Positions 13,230 to 23,693 of a stretch of DNA of 64,000 nt are shown here, piece by piece. Positions within the stretch are counted from its first letter, which is position 1. Every line of letters starts with the position of its first letter. The position numbers and the translations under genes were made by a program. This stretch comes from Leptoclinus maculatus (lineage: Eukaryota; Chordata; Actinopteri; Perciformes; Stichaeidae): NCBI GenBank assembly GCA_032191485.1, contig JAVDOI010000010.1, forward strand, positions 3,324,661-3,388,660, in the 5' to 3' direction. The notes below the pieces were generated by a model. The model saw nothing but the letters and a program-made list of their open reading frames with translations, made no database searches and had not been told where the DNA came from.

Positions 13230-14260
13230 ATACTAGGAATTTCCTTTTACAGACTAAACTCTGACCTCTTTTCACATACTGTACTATGACTTTTTCTCAT
13301 AAAATAATATGATCTTTTGAACATACTATACATACATTTTTTGTTGACATAATTTACTATTTCTTTTACTTTTATCGTCATGTACTGTATCATTTCTTTC
13401 CAAGATACTTTCCGATGACTTCATTACTTTTTTGACATGCTATGCAAAGGACGTAAATATGCATAGACAGAGATCTGATGTTTCTTCCTTTTATTCCCCG
13501 TTAAAGGTTTTATTTTGGCGAGTTTTTCCTCATCCAATGCAAGTCCAAGGACAGAGGATGTCTTATGAGGCACATTTGTTATTTGTGATATTGGGCAATA
13601 CAAATACAATTGAATTGAAATGCTAAAGCGCCATCTATTGGCCAAATAGCACCCAATTTGTCATGGTCACCTAAGAATCATATTTACATATGTCCACCAA
13701 ATGTAGTTTTAATAGCAACATGCGTTCAGGAGGTAGAACTCTTTTTGTAATATTTGTAATTGCAAACTTTGAGGGCCAGCTTTAGCTAAACTGTATGGAA
13801 CAAAAATAAAAAACCACCTGCTCGGTACAGATGTGCTGTACCATATCTAGTGACTATTGCAGAAAAAGCATCTAGTGCAACATTTTTATGGCATACTATG
13901 ACATATATATGGCATACTATACTGTGACATATATATGTCATACTATACTGTGACATATATATGGCATACGATACTGACTTTTGAATGACTTTGTTATGAC
14001 AAACTATAACATGACATTGTTATGGCAGACTGACTTTAATGACATTGTTATGGCATATTATACATACTATACATCTTATACTGTAACATGTTTAATGACC
14101 TACCATACTAAGACGTTTTCTATGACATATTCATATCACACGATAGTATGACTTTTTATAACATTTCTATAATAGAATCTTTTATGACTATGTAATTTCT
14201 GTGACATACTGTGCTATGACTTTTTAATGGCATACCATCCTTTTGACTGTTTTCCTTGAC
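13230..14260. repeat. Decayed minisatellite-like repeat (catactatgacttttt units)
   Basis: Variants of 'ggcatactatactgtgacatatatat' and 'ctatgacttttt' recur irregularly, most regularly at 13890-13980 where three units of about 30 bases follow one another. Flanking copies at 13260-13440 and 13980-14250 are diverged. The block is interrupted at about 13490-13680 by a retroelement-tail-like insertion. It lies between the convergent rc3h1 and aldo-keto reductase genes. Unit borders are approximate. Confidence 0.6.
13490..13625 (+). repeat. Retroelement 3'-tail-like sequence
   Basis: The stretch 'gagtttttcctcatccaatg...aggacagaggatgtctta...gaggcacatttgttatttgtgatattgggcaatacaaata...aattgaattgaa' matches a tail common in teleost interspersed repeats and ends in AATTG-type repeats. 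The class (LINE or SINE) is not certain. Confidence 0.5.
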
Positions 14261-15065
14261 ATCACAAAACCTATTTATTCCTGTGACACATATTATCTTC
14301 TCTGTCCATTGATATGTAAGCATCGTCCATTTATCCCATTCGTCGCTCCCCTCCAGCTCTTATCCTGTGAGTTAACGCTTCCATATCGTCTATTTCTTTC
14401 ACAATTTCCTGTCGTCCATCTTGCGTTGGTGTTTCTGCCGTGCACCATCTCTTCGTAATGGCCTTCTTACGAGCTGCAAACAAGACTTTCAACGTCGGCC
14501 TTCTCTTAACACAGCATCTCCTTTATTATACATCACTGAAGTACAGTAGGCTACCAGACGTGGCCCTTGGTATACAATAGCGCAGAATTTTGATTATAAT
14601 CGTATGAACGGTACCCCAAAACTACGATTTTAGGACAAAGCCAAAACACATGGGAATGATTTATTGCCCTATATCTTCTCCAACATGGTTGTGCTACAGA
14701 CAAGAAATTACTCATAATTTGGGGTGTTGAATAGAATCTAATACATTATTCCAATAGTGTGTTGAAGACTGTTGTGTTCTCCAAACACGCAATCATTCAT
14801 CTTCTGTAATATTAACACCTACTTCTTCTTCACATATCAGCTTTACATATGTTTCCTCTTCTCTCCAGGTGCTTATATAACGTATATAGTATTCTTTATT
14901 TCTGAGAACTGTAACTGTGATGAACTAATCTCACATCATAGTAGAGTCTACTTCAGGCGAGGGGTTGACACACTTCTTATGAACAAAGTACTAATTAAAA
15001 TCTTCTTACAATCTCAAGGCCTACTGTCACTGACCTAGTTCCGAGACAAACACAATCCGAGGTTG
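14260..15065. other. Intergenic and probable 3' UTR of the aldo-keto reductase
   Basis: No coding sequence was recognised. On the minus strand AATAAA hexamers occur at 14895-14900 and 14522-14527 (TTTATT on the plus strand). Either could end the reductase transcript, whose stop codon is at 15066. Confidence 0.4.
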
Positions 15066-18000
15066 TTACTCCACATGTGTTGGATCCCAAGTCACATGTC
15101 TTCCATCATCCAAGCTCCCTAAAGCGGCCATGTCGGACTTCTCCAACTGGAAGTCAAACACCTGCGTTTGAGAGAGCAGAGGTAGGGATGAGACATTAGA
15201 GATTATGCTGTAAGTACATTACATTACAGTCATATCCAAAGCGATTTACAATTCAGATTCTATCACATTTCCTACACGTAGGCACAGCTACGGGAGCAAT
15301 TTTGGGGTTAAGTGTCTTGCTCAAGGACACATCGACATGCGACTAGCGGGGATCGAACCGCCGATCCTCTGATTGAAGGACGACCCTGCTCTCCACTTAG
15401 CCACAGTCGCCCAAGTAAGAGTTGGTTTCTGTCAAACAGAACATTTATATTTTTTCCAATTTTATATGTTAGCTCTTTGCCGTGCTTCTCATTTTAATAA
15501 ATGTATTTGTGTAGACATGCATACTTGATTCATTAAAACATATTGAATCTTTCTTCACCATTCTTTATTCATAACAGATTTTTACAATGCATTTTCAACT
15601 CACTTGACAGTTTTCTTGAATCCTCTTCTTTTTGATGGACTTTGGTATTGTGACAATTCCATTCTACGGGTAAGAAAAGAGACCATAGCATTGTAGGTAA
15701 ACATAATAAATAAATTAGGCCAATTAAACTTAGGGCAGGCAATATCTGAACCTGAATACTCCAGCGGATGCAGATCTGAGCGGGCGTGCGTCTGTATTTT
15801 TGTGCGATCTGAAGAACAGTTGGGTTGTTGAGGACTTGACCTTTGGCCAGAGGACAGAACCCTTCGAATACAATTCCCTCCTGACGACAGTACTCCATCA
15901 GCTGATTGGGCTGCTGGAAAGGATGGTACTCCACCTAGTGGGTCATAACAACGTCAGTACATCACAGGCAAGTTACTGCGTATCGGTAGTTCAGTTCAAC
16001 TTGTACTTGTATACTCCAACACTGATAAACAGCACACCAGTCATTCATGTTTTGAAGCATCTCAGAGAGGAATACATTAAACACACAACTCTTCCCAATC
16101 ATGTTGGAGAACACATTTCTGTTATTGAATCATGTATTTTCCATGTGTAAATCACACTCAAATCTAATTGAAGGTTCTCGGAACATACCTGGTTAACATG
16201 TGGCACGACACTACAGTCTTCCTTTAACTCTTCGAGGTGGTGGACCAAAAAGTTGCTCACTCCAATAGCAGAGCACAGCCCTACAGTGACAAACAGGGAT
16301 GCTTATGCTCTATCAGTACACTCTGTCAGTATGCTGCTGGCTGTAGTCACTTATTATATACCTTTCCAATATTATCTTCTACATGTATACCTTCTTTATG
16401 CAGTTCCTCCAGAGCTCTCCAGGTGTCAGCTCTCATCTCCCTGTTGGAGCAACCAGGTTGCGTTGCTTCTGGCCAGTGCATCAGGTACAGATCTGAAAGG
16501 GTTCAGGTGATGATTTAATGAAAGACTACACAAGATAGGAGGACAACAAATCGCCCATCAGAAGTTAAAAAACGAAGATGGTACCGCAATAACACAGATA
16601 ACTGTAGTCTTTATCAACTCTTTAACAACGTTATCACAACGCATACCAAAGTATTCCAAGCCCATCTGTGAGCAGGAGTCAAGGCAGGCTTTCTTTGCAG
16701 CGTTGTGTCCATAGTCCCCTGGCCACAGTTTATTGGTGACCCACAGATCACTTCGTGGTATCCCACTTTCTCTGATAGCGTTACCCAGCTTCTCCTCACA
16801 GCCGTAGCGCTTTGCTGTGTCGATGTGGCGCACACCACACTCCGTGAGTGCATACACAACGGCGTCGTGGGAGTATCCGCCATCATGTGAGGTGCCTAGT
16901 ATAGAGGGGGGAAAAACAACTAAATATCAGCAGTTTAAAAGCAATGTCAGTTCAGTTCAATGTTTTTTGTTGGCACTTTAAGAAACAGCATTGCCAGGCT
17001 GCATGAACATAACTTTACAATATATTCAGAACATTGTTAAGAAAGATTAAAAAATTATATAAATACATGTGTGTAATATTCAAAAGTTAGTTTGAATACT
17101 TAACTGCCACAGCTAATTTAACTTTTTTGAAAACACAAGCAGAATTAATTAATGTGAATGTCTGCGTTAGTGATTGACACTAAAATAAACATTATGCGTC
17201 ACCCTTTCCATTTGGGTTGCTATGGAAGCCCATTCCTGCCAGCAAAAAAAAAAAAAAAGATCACAAAAAAAAAATAAGATCACTAAAAAAAAAAAAAAGA
17301 AAAAAATAGTAACTTAAAAATAAAAAAAAAAATGTAATTCACAAAAAAAAAAAAAAATGTAATTCACAAAAAAAAAAAAAAATCCACCCACAAAATTAAT
17401 AATAATAATTCTAATAATTTTTTATTTTTTTTTATTTTACTTTTTTTCCACCAGCAAAAAAAAAAAAAAAACTTTTGGTGCATCCATCTGTAACCATAAC
17501 ACTGACCAGATTTTTCCAGTTGCTATAGAAAGTCGAAATTATGAGATACTTTAACACAACAGTCATAGAAGCAGCTATGACATATGAATGGATTGTGAGT
17601 ACATTGAAGACTTCTTTAAAACGCGGCTTTACAACACATGAAATACAGATGATGTTTCACATGGATTGTACTGAGCAAACGCACCCTTGAATAGAATGTT
17701 AAGCAAGAAGCAGCTCTGGAGTATAAAGAATGAAACCAATGTGGCTGAGGTGGCGACCAATAAACTATGGAAGCCCATTCACGCCAGCAAAAAAAGAAAA
17801 AATAAGATCACCAAAAAAAAAAAATGAAAAAATAAGATCACAACAAAAAAATAGTAACTTAAAAAAAGAAAAAAAAAATGTAATTCACAAAAAAAAAAAA
17901 AAAATAATCCACCCACAAAATAAATAATAATAATTATAATAATTTTTAATTTTTTTTATTTTACTTTTTTTCCACCAGCAAAAAAAAAAAAAAAACTTTT

Positions 18001-19200
18001 GGTGCATCCATCTGCTATAGAAAGTCGAAATTATGAGATACTTTAACACAACAGTCATAGAAGCAGCTATGACATATGAATGGATTGTGAGTACATTGAA
18101 GACTTCTTTAAAACGTGGCTTTACAACACATGAAATACAGATGATGTTTCACATGGATTGTACTGAGCAAACGCACCCTTGAATAGAATGTTAAGCAAGA
18201 AGCAGCTCTGGAGTATAAAGAATGAAACCTATGTGGCTGAGGTGGCGACCAATAAACATCTTTTTTTTTTTTTTTTTTGCTGACAGAAAAAGTAAAAAAA
18301 AATAATATATATATATACTTTTTTTTTTTTTGTGAATTAATTATTATTATTTTTTTTTTTTGTGAATTCATTTTTATTTTTTTCTATTTTTTGTGAATTA
18401 ATTTTTATTTTTTTTGGTGATCTTATTTATTTTTTTTTGCTGACGTGAATGGGCTTCCATAGTTATTGGTCGCCACCTCAGCCACATTGGTTTCATTCTT
18501 TATACTCCAGAGCTTCAAGGATGCGTTTGCTCAGTACAATCCATGTGAAACATCATCTGTATTTCATGTGTTGTGAAGCCACGTTTTAAAGAAGTCTTCA
18601 ATGTACTCACAATCCATTCATATGTCATAGCTGCTTCTATGACTGTTGTGTTAAAGTATCTCATAATTTCGACTTTCTATAGCAACTGGAAAAATCTGGT
18701 CAGTGTTATGGTTACAGATGGATGCACCAAAAGTTTTTAGTTTTTTTTTTGCTGGTGGAAAAAAAGTAAAATAAAAAAAAATAAAAAATTATTAGAATTA
18801 TTATTATTTATTTTGTGGGTGGATTATTTTATTTTTTTTTTGTGAATTACATTTTTTCTTTTAAGTTACTATTTTTTTTTTTGTGATCTTATTTTTTTTT
18901 TTTTTAGTGATCTTGTTTTTTTTTTTCTGGCAGGAATGGGCTTCCATAGTTTTCTCCCCAGAAAGGCCTATTTAAAAAATAATAATGTGATGTAAAATTA
19001 AATTAAATACCATGCATACGTATGCATGGTCTTCTGTGGCATAAGAGGTTAGATAACATCATACAATGTGAGTATTTGTTGTGTTTTTAGTTACATCGAG
19101 ACACGTGCAATATTTAAAACGTACCTAATCCGAATATTGGAATCTGCAGACCATTGGAAAGTGGGACTGTGGGACAACTCAGCGTTGGTGCCAAAGGCAT
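15066..19200 (-). CDS. Aldo-keto reductase family protein, complete, seven exons
   Basis: An NAD(P)H-dependent oxidoreductase that should reduce aldehydes or ketones in the cytosol; the substrate is unknown. Exons in transcript order: 19200-19125, 16895-16647, 16492-16391, 16280-16189, 15934-15752, 15663-15604, 15161-15066. They total 858 nt (285 residues plus TAA) with all phases agreeing. All three family signatures are present: GVRHIDTAKRYG near residues 46-57, a central GVSNF...VNQVEYHP block, and IPKSIKKKRIQENC. The catalytic tetrad is intact: Asp51, Tyr56, Lys81 and His114. The C-terminus DGRHVTWDPTHVE is typical of the family. It resembles the fish 'zgc' AKRs and bacterial glyoxal-reductase-like enzymes more than AKR1 steroid enzymes, so no symbol is given. 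Translation starts at the first ATG of exon 1. It is head-to-head with extl2. Confidence 0.92.
15214..15412 (-). repeat. tRNA-derived SINE with A and B boxes
   Basis: On the minus strand the element starts 'gggcgactgtggctaagtgg', with a Pol III A box TGGCTAAGTGG (15403-15393) and a B box GGTTCGATCCC (15359-15349), 33 bases apart, as in tRNA heads. A body with 'ccttgagcaagacacttaacccc' follows, then a tail 'aatcgctttggatatga' ending in ACATT-type repeats. The body is familiar from many teleost genomes. It lies in intron 6 of the aldo-keto reductase, in the same orientation as the gene. Confidence 0.75.
17220..18949. repeat. Large A/T-rich palindrome (foldback-like element) in intron 1 of the aldo-keto reductase
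   Basis: A unit of about 500-545 bases occurs twice directly (17220-17764, 17765-about 18256) and again inverted (18949-18463). A truncated inverted start of a further unit lies at about 18462-18260. The outer ends are a perfect 23-base inverted repeat: CTATGGAAGCCCATTCCTGC.. at 17220-17242 and its complement at 18927-18949. Each unit has an A-rich half (aagatcacaaa, gtaattcacaaa, ccacccacaaaa, ccaccagcaaaa) and a unique half (tgcatccatctg ... gtggctgaggtggcgaccaata). The second copy lacks 'gtaaccataacactgaccag' and the inverted copy lacks about 27 bases near 'cccttgaatagaatg'. No ORF of note. I see no clear target-site duplication. Confidence 0.85.
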
Positions 19201-19776
19201 GTTCCTCTGGGCAATGCTGACCAACCGGGATTACAACGAAGTGTTGTACTTTGCTCTATAGATACTAGCTTTACTCACACCACTTTCAAATAGTACACAA
19301 TACCCGGTACAAACAAACCAAGCGCTGCACCACTGACGACACGTAACTGAGCTTTGCTTGTAAGCACTCAGAAAACTTTTTGTGACGTTATCACTGGAGT
19401 GTGTTTTCTCTTACTTCCTCTTCAAAGGCGTTAGTATCTCTGAAGTGAGTGGAGTTGCGCCTCTTATGGAAAATCCGTTAGTTTTAGCTCAACAAAGATG
19501 GCGTCGATGTCCAAAGGGTACGCAATATGCTCAAGTGAGTGAACACTGATACAACACTGCACCATAGAGGACGCAGATATACAGAAACAATTACATATCG
19601 TGTTTCCGGTAACGCTACTTGGCAATTTGCAGGTTTTCCAACAACGCAGCAGACATCCAATCAGGTTGCGGCTAACGTTAGTTTGTCAGACATCATTTTC
19701 TTTCAGGCTCTTTGGTTAAAGTCAGCCATGATGGCGACCATGTAAGGCAAACGGGGCAGTGCGCAGCGCCAACACG
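19201..19776. promoter_or_regulatory. Shared head-to-head promoter region between aldo-keto reductase and extl2
   Basis: Only 576 bases separate the start codon of the reductase (19200, minus) from the proposed start of extl2 (19777, plus), so both 5' UTRs and promoters must lie here. No TATA box is placed convincingly. An 'aaagatggcgtc' at about 19495-19506 resembles a YY1 site, which is common near TATA-less start sites. A short upstream ORF (ATGATGGCGACCATGTAA, 19728-19745) precedes the extl2 start. The bidirectional role is inferred from spacing. Confidence 0.5.
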
Positions 19777-22079
19777 ATGAGGTGAGTTTGGAGTTAAGCA
19801 TCACTTCTACTGTGTTTAATGCAAAGAAATGTCTATCACGTTGCAGCTAAGTATAGTGAAGGCACGGCGATACGTTTAGGCTGTTTCCAAGATGACAGTA
19901 TGTCAAACATAACATGGTTTCATACAACACTTTTGGGGTAAACTAACATTTATTTTGATTCGCATGTCGAACAAATTCAGTATTTGCAGCGGTGTAGGCA
20001 GGGAGTGGACCCCTCATGGAAAACTAATCTGGGACCCAGATAAACTACCTTAAATGCAGGGTTGGTCATCTTGAGAAACTAGCAAGAAGAGTATCCAACC
20101 GAAAAACTCAGCCCAGTGTTCCCAACTCTTTTCCAATGACAGTAGCTAGCAGCGCGAGCTCCAAAAGTTGCTAAATCTAGCAAGAAAGTCGCCAAGTCGG
20201 CAACACTGACAGCCCGTCCCGTCACCATGAACGTAAACATAGCATAAAGAACCTACATGGCTATTTGTTTAGTACTCACTGCTATTAAATTGGAAGACTC
20301 GGTGACGCGCAATGAGTGCACGAGCAGAACGGGTCGGTAGATGGGCCAATCAATGAAATGATTGGACGGGCTTGTTACAGTCCTGTGACCCTGTGAGAGA
20401 CGCTTCTCCGGCTGTTGACCCCCTTTTAATGATCCACAGTATCCCCCCACACACTGTCTGTGTGCACCAGGCTATCGACATTTCATTGGACATGTCATCC
20501 TTATGAGTTGCAGTTGCAATACAAAGTGTAAAGCCACGCTTCACCATAGCATGTGAATGTATCCTGAGTGGAGTCCATTGTAATGCTGGTGGGGCTTAAA
20601 TGTTCTAACTGGGAGTACACTGTAACGGGATGTCCTGTGTGCAGGTTCCCCCGATGCTTCATGGGGCTCAGGCGAGCCTATTTGGTCTGGCCAATCCTGC
20701 TGCTGCTCCTGGTTGGTGCAGCCTTGACCGCTCTGCTGCCCCCCGCCGAGGACCGAGGAGGCGTCGGTGTCCTGGGAGTGCTGCGCCGGGCAGCGTCACA
20801 AAAGGAGACTCCCGCACAGGGCCACCACCGCGGTGACGGCACAGAGGAGGAGGAGGAGGAGGAGCAGAGGTTCACCATCGTCATTCAAACTTACAACCGC
20901 ACGGACATTTTGCTCAAACTCCTGAACCATTACCAGGCAGTGCCTCACCTTCAACAGATTGTCATCGTGTGGAACAACATTGGGACGCAGACACCCCTGA
21001 AGTTATGGAACTCTTTGGGGCCTCATCCGGTCCCCGTGGTCTTCAAGGAGCAGACGAGCAATCTAATGCGCAACAGACTACAACCGTTACCTGAGATCGA
21101 TACTGATGGTGAGCATGTCCTTCAGCTTGCATATTGTGTATGCTCTGAGCTGTGGATATTAAATATGGATCGACCTATATGTTGTGCCTGTTTCAACCGG
21201 TGTTTGCTTTTTGATCCTTAGCCGTGCTGATGCTGGATGACGACACCCTGGTCAGTGTTCCTGACATCAGTTTTGCGTTCTCCGTCTGGAAGGTAAAAAG
21301 CTTCAGGGGACAATGTAGATGACAGTGATTCAAATTCTGTGTTTGAATTACATTTGGGTTTAACTTGATAATGCAAACAAAGAAAATAGCATCATGTGGT
21401 AATTGCACCATACACAATGTGACTGACGTGAGCTTTTGTCTTTGGTCCCGCAGCAATTTTCAGACCAGATCGTTGGGTTCGTCCCACGGAAACACGTCTC
21501 GACACCAGGAGGAGTGCACAGTTACGGCAGCTTTGAACTGCAGGACCCAGAAACAGCTGGAGGTGACAAGTAAGTTCTGCTCCGTTTGTTATTATTTTGT
21601 CCAGCTTATTGCCCTCTTGTTTGTTTTGGTCTTACTATGATGTGAAAGAAATCCTTCTATCTTGATCCACTCACTGCAGATACTCCATGGTGTTAATTGG
21701 TGCTGCCTTCTTCCACCGTCGCTACCTGCAGGTCTTCCAGGACCAACCCAGAGCAGTTCACGCGCTGGTGGATGAAACACAGAATTGCGACGACATTGCC
21801 ATTAACTTTGCTGTGGCGCTGTATTTGAGGGAGCGCTCCGTAGGCAGCATCAACAAACCCTCCGGGGTCTTCGTCAAACCCGTGGACTTCCGCAACCTGG
21901 AAAAGGATGCGAGCAGCGGGTACCAGGGCATGTGGCATCGCCCCGAACACCTTCTTCAGAGATCCTACTGCCTGAACAGGCTGACGCAGATCTATGGCTT
22001 CATGCCACTCCGCTTCTCCAACCTGATGGTCTCCCAGTTTGGCTTCCCCAGCTATGCCAACCACAAGAGCAGAGCTTGA
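19777..22079 (+). CDS. extl2: Exostosin-like 2, alpha-1,4-N-acetylhexosaminyltransferase
   Basis: EXTL2 is a Golgi type II membrane glycosyltransferase that adds GalNAc or GlcNAc to the glycosaminoglycan linker region. Exons: 19777-19781, 20645-21108, 21222-21292, 21454-21569, 21680-22079 (1,056 nt, 351 residues). A short cytoplasmic tail is followed by a hydrophobic anchor (YLVWPILLLLLVGAALTALL) and a GT64 domain starting FTIVIQTYNRTDILLKLLNHYQ. The metal-binding DDD motif is in LMLDDDTL (exon 3). Two cysteines, in TQNCDD and QRSYC, match the family's disulfide pair, and the end FSNLMVSQFGFPSYAN is conserved. The first coding exon holds only ATGAG, giving MRFPRCFMG, comparable to the MR...MG start of mammalian EXTL2; the ATG at 20661 is the fallback start. 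The human protein is 330 residues; the excess includes a Glu run near the stem and a short insertion before the C-terminal third. Confidence 0.93.
20847..20867 (+). repeat. extl2: Coding GAG trinucleotide run in extl2
   Basis: Consecutive GAG codons give seven glutamates in the stem region between the membrane anchor and the catalytic domain. It is in frame and probably length-variable. Confidence 0.8.
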
Positions 22080-22860
22080 GGAGCTGCCACACCGCCGACT
22101 GTTTTGGACTGAAAGAAGACAGACTCGAGTAACAGTCTGGTAAGTCTGTGTTTTGATTAATAACACCTGTCTAGGCGAAGGATTAGGTCGACACCGTTGA
22201 TCCCAGCATGTGTAGGAAGCTCAAATCAAATAATGTTTGCTTCAGGTTTACCTGCTCCAGTGTGTTGCTCTTTTTGTATTCCGTGATGCTGAGCAGTTTA
22301 AACCATTGCATCTGCAGGACTATCAGTGACAATCAGAATTGTCTGCACATGGCCTAGTCTGATGAATCGTCCATATTTGATAAGGTAATCTGTATATTGT
22401 TACCAAAGCTGCCTTACCTTAACTGTGAACAACCCTCCCAGTGGATTGTAGTTCTTTCATAGCCAGCAGGTGTCAGTCTCACATCTGTTTTTTTTACAAT
22501 TTGCCTCGTTTGTAACCACGAGTTTACAGCGTTGATGCGGACTCGTTCAGATTCTTGTTTTAATTTATAGTTGTTTATGGAAAGGGTAACTTTTCTGATG
22601 AGCTTGTGTACGCGTCCCTATACGTTTAAAATACTTGTTAGAAGATGTAGGTATTAAGTCATTTTCTCCACCTAAAGTGTGAATTTGTGAATAGAATAGA
22701 ATTATTGCAGGTCTTATACACATTCCAACAATCTTAATGTACAGTACTATGCATGCATGGACAATCATTTGTTTTAGTTTTTTTAAATGTGTGCATATAT
22801 AACAACCTTGTAAGACTATCATGTGACTGTTAAATAAAGCCAACACTTTTTCTCTGAACA
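22080..22860 (+). other. extl2: 3' UTR of extl2
   Basis: Non-coding sequence from the stop to just beyond an AATAAA at 22833-22838. No repeat was recognised. Confidence 0.7.
22833..22838 (+). terminator. extl2: Poly(A) signal of extl2
   Basis: Canonical AATAAA about 750 bases after the extl2 stop; the next 50 bases are T-rich and then contain 'tttgtgtgatg'. Confidence 0.65.
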
Positions 22861-23693
22861 GACATTTGTGTGATGAATTCCTAATCATGCTACCAGTTAA
22901 TAAGTTAGGTCTGGAGACAGGTGGACAGAGGTCAGAGGTCAGGATCCTGAGAAGCACTGAATGATTGAAGAATCAAGTGACGGGGCCAAATCTGTGAGTG
23001 GGTGGTGTGCTTGTGTTTTTTTTTTTTTTTTTTGCAAAAGCCAACCTTAGTTTTCAGAGCTTCAAAGTAAAATTACTGACAAATTCATCCTGTTTTCCAC
23101 CAGTGTGTAGAAGTATGAGTTCCCACTTGACAAAAATGATGAGGTAAGGACTAATCCCTCCTTTCATTCAAAAATATAAATGCATCATCGGCTCAGATTG
23201 TTGAAACTCCAGTTTTAATAGCAACGTAAGACCAGCCCACAGGACTGTAGATTACATTGAATTCAGCAAATGATTGGGTCACTGAATCGTACCAGCACCA
23301 GGCTTGTGCAAAAGTTCTCAACAATATAAACGGGTAAAATCCAACATGATGGCTGAAGGTTAGACATCATCAGATTATCCAGAGGTAGAGTGGTGATTTG
23401 TTTCATTTTGTAGCTTGAAGGGTATACTTGTAGAGCAGCAGATGTTATCGGTCTACACACAGTAAACATCTGGATTGCAACACCAGGTACAAGGTCTGAC
23501 CCGTTTTTCACATCTCAGGTCAGCTAGGTCTCAATCGCCTTGAATGAAAAACTATATTTATTAATAAACTAACACCCGACTCACTCTTGGTGTATAAAGG
23601 TGTCCTTGCATATTCTGGGGGTAACTGTGGACTCCAGTTCTTCCCAAAAGGATTCAAGAGACCTTGCCATGTCTCCATTGTGGTCCAGGTCCA
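22861..23693. other. Convergent intergenic spacer and parl 3' UTR
   Basis: Holds a T17 run near 23018-23034 and no recognised gene. On the minus strand an AATAAA (TTTATT at about 23557-23562) lies about 135 bases past the parl stop and is the likely parl poly(A) signal. About 700 bases remain between the two convergent transcript ends. Confidence 0.5.

Noticed and set aside
15393..15403. Functional tRNA gene
   Set aside because: A and B boxes are present but no cloverleaf with acceptor pairing follows, and the sequence runs into a SINE body and tail.
17220..17242. Classical DNA transposon with target-site duplication at the palindrome ends
   Set aside because: The 23-base terminal inverted repeat is perfect, but the flanks (gggttg and ttttct) show no duplication, so a transposon class cannot be assigned.
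21693..22166. 157-codon minus-strand frame
   Set aside because: It is the antisense shadow of the last extl2 exon, whose plus-strand frame matches EXTL2.
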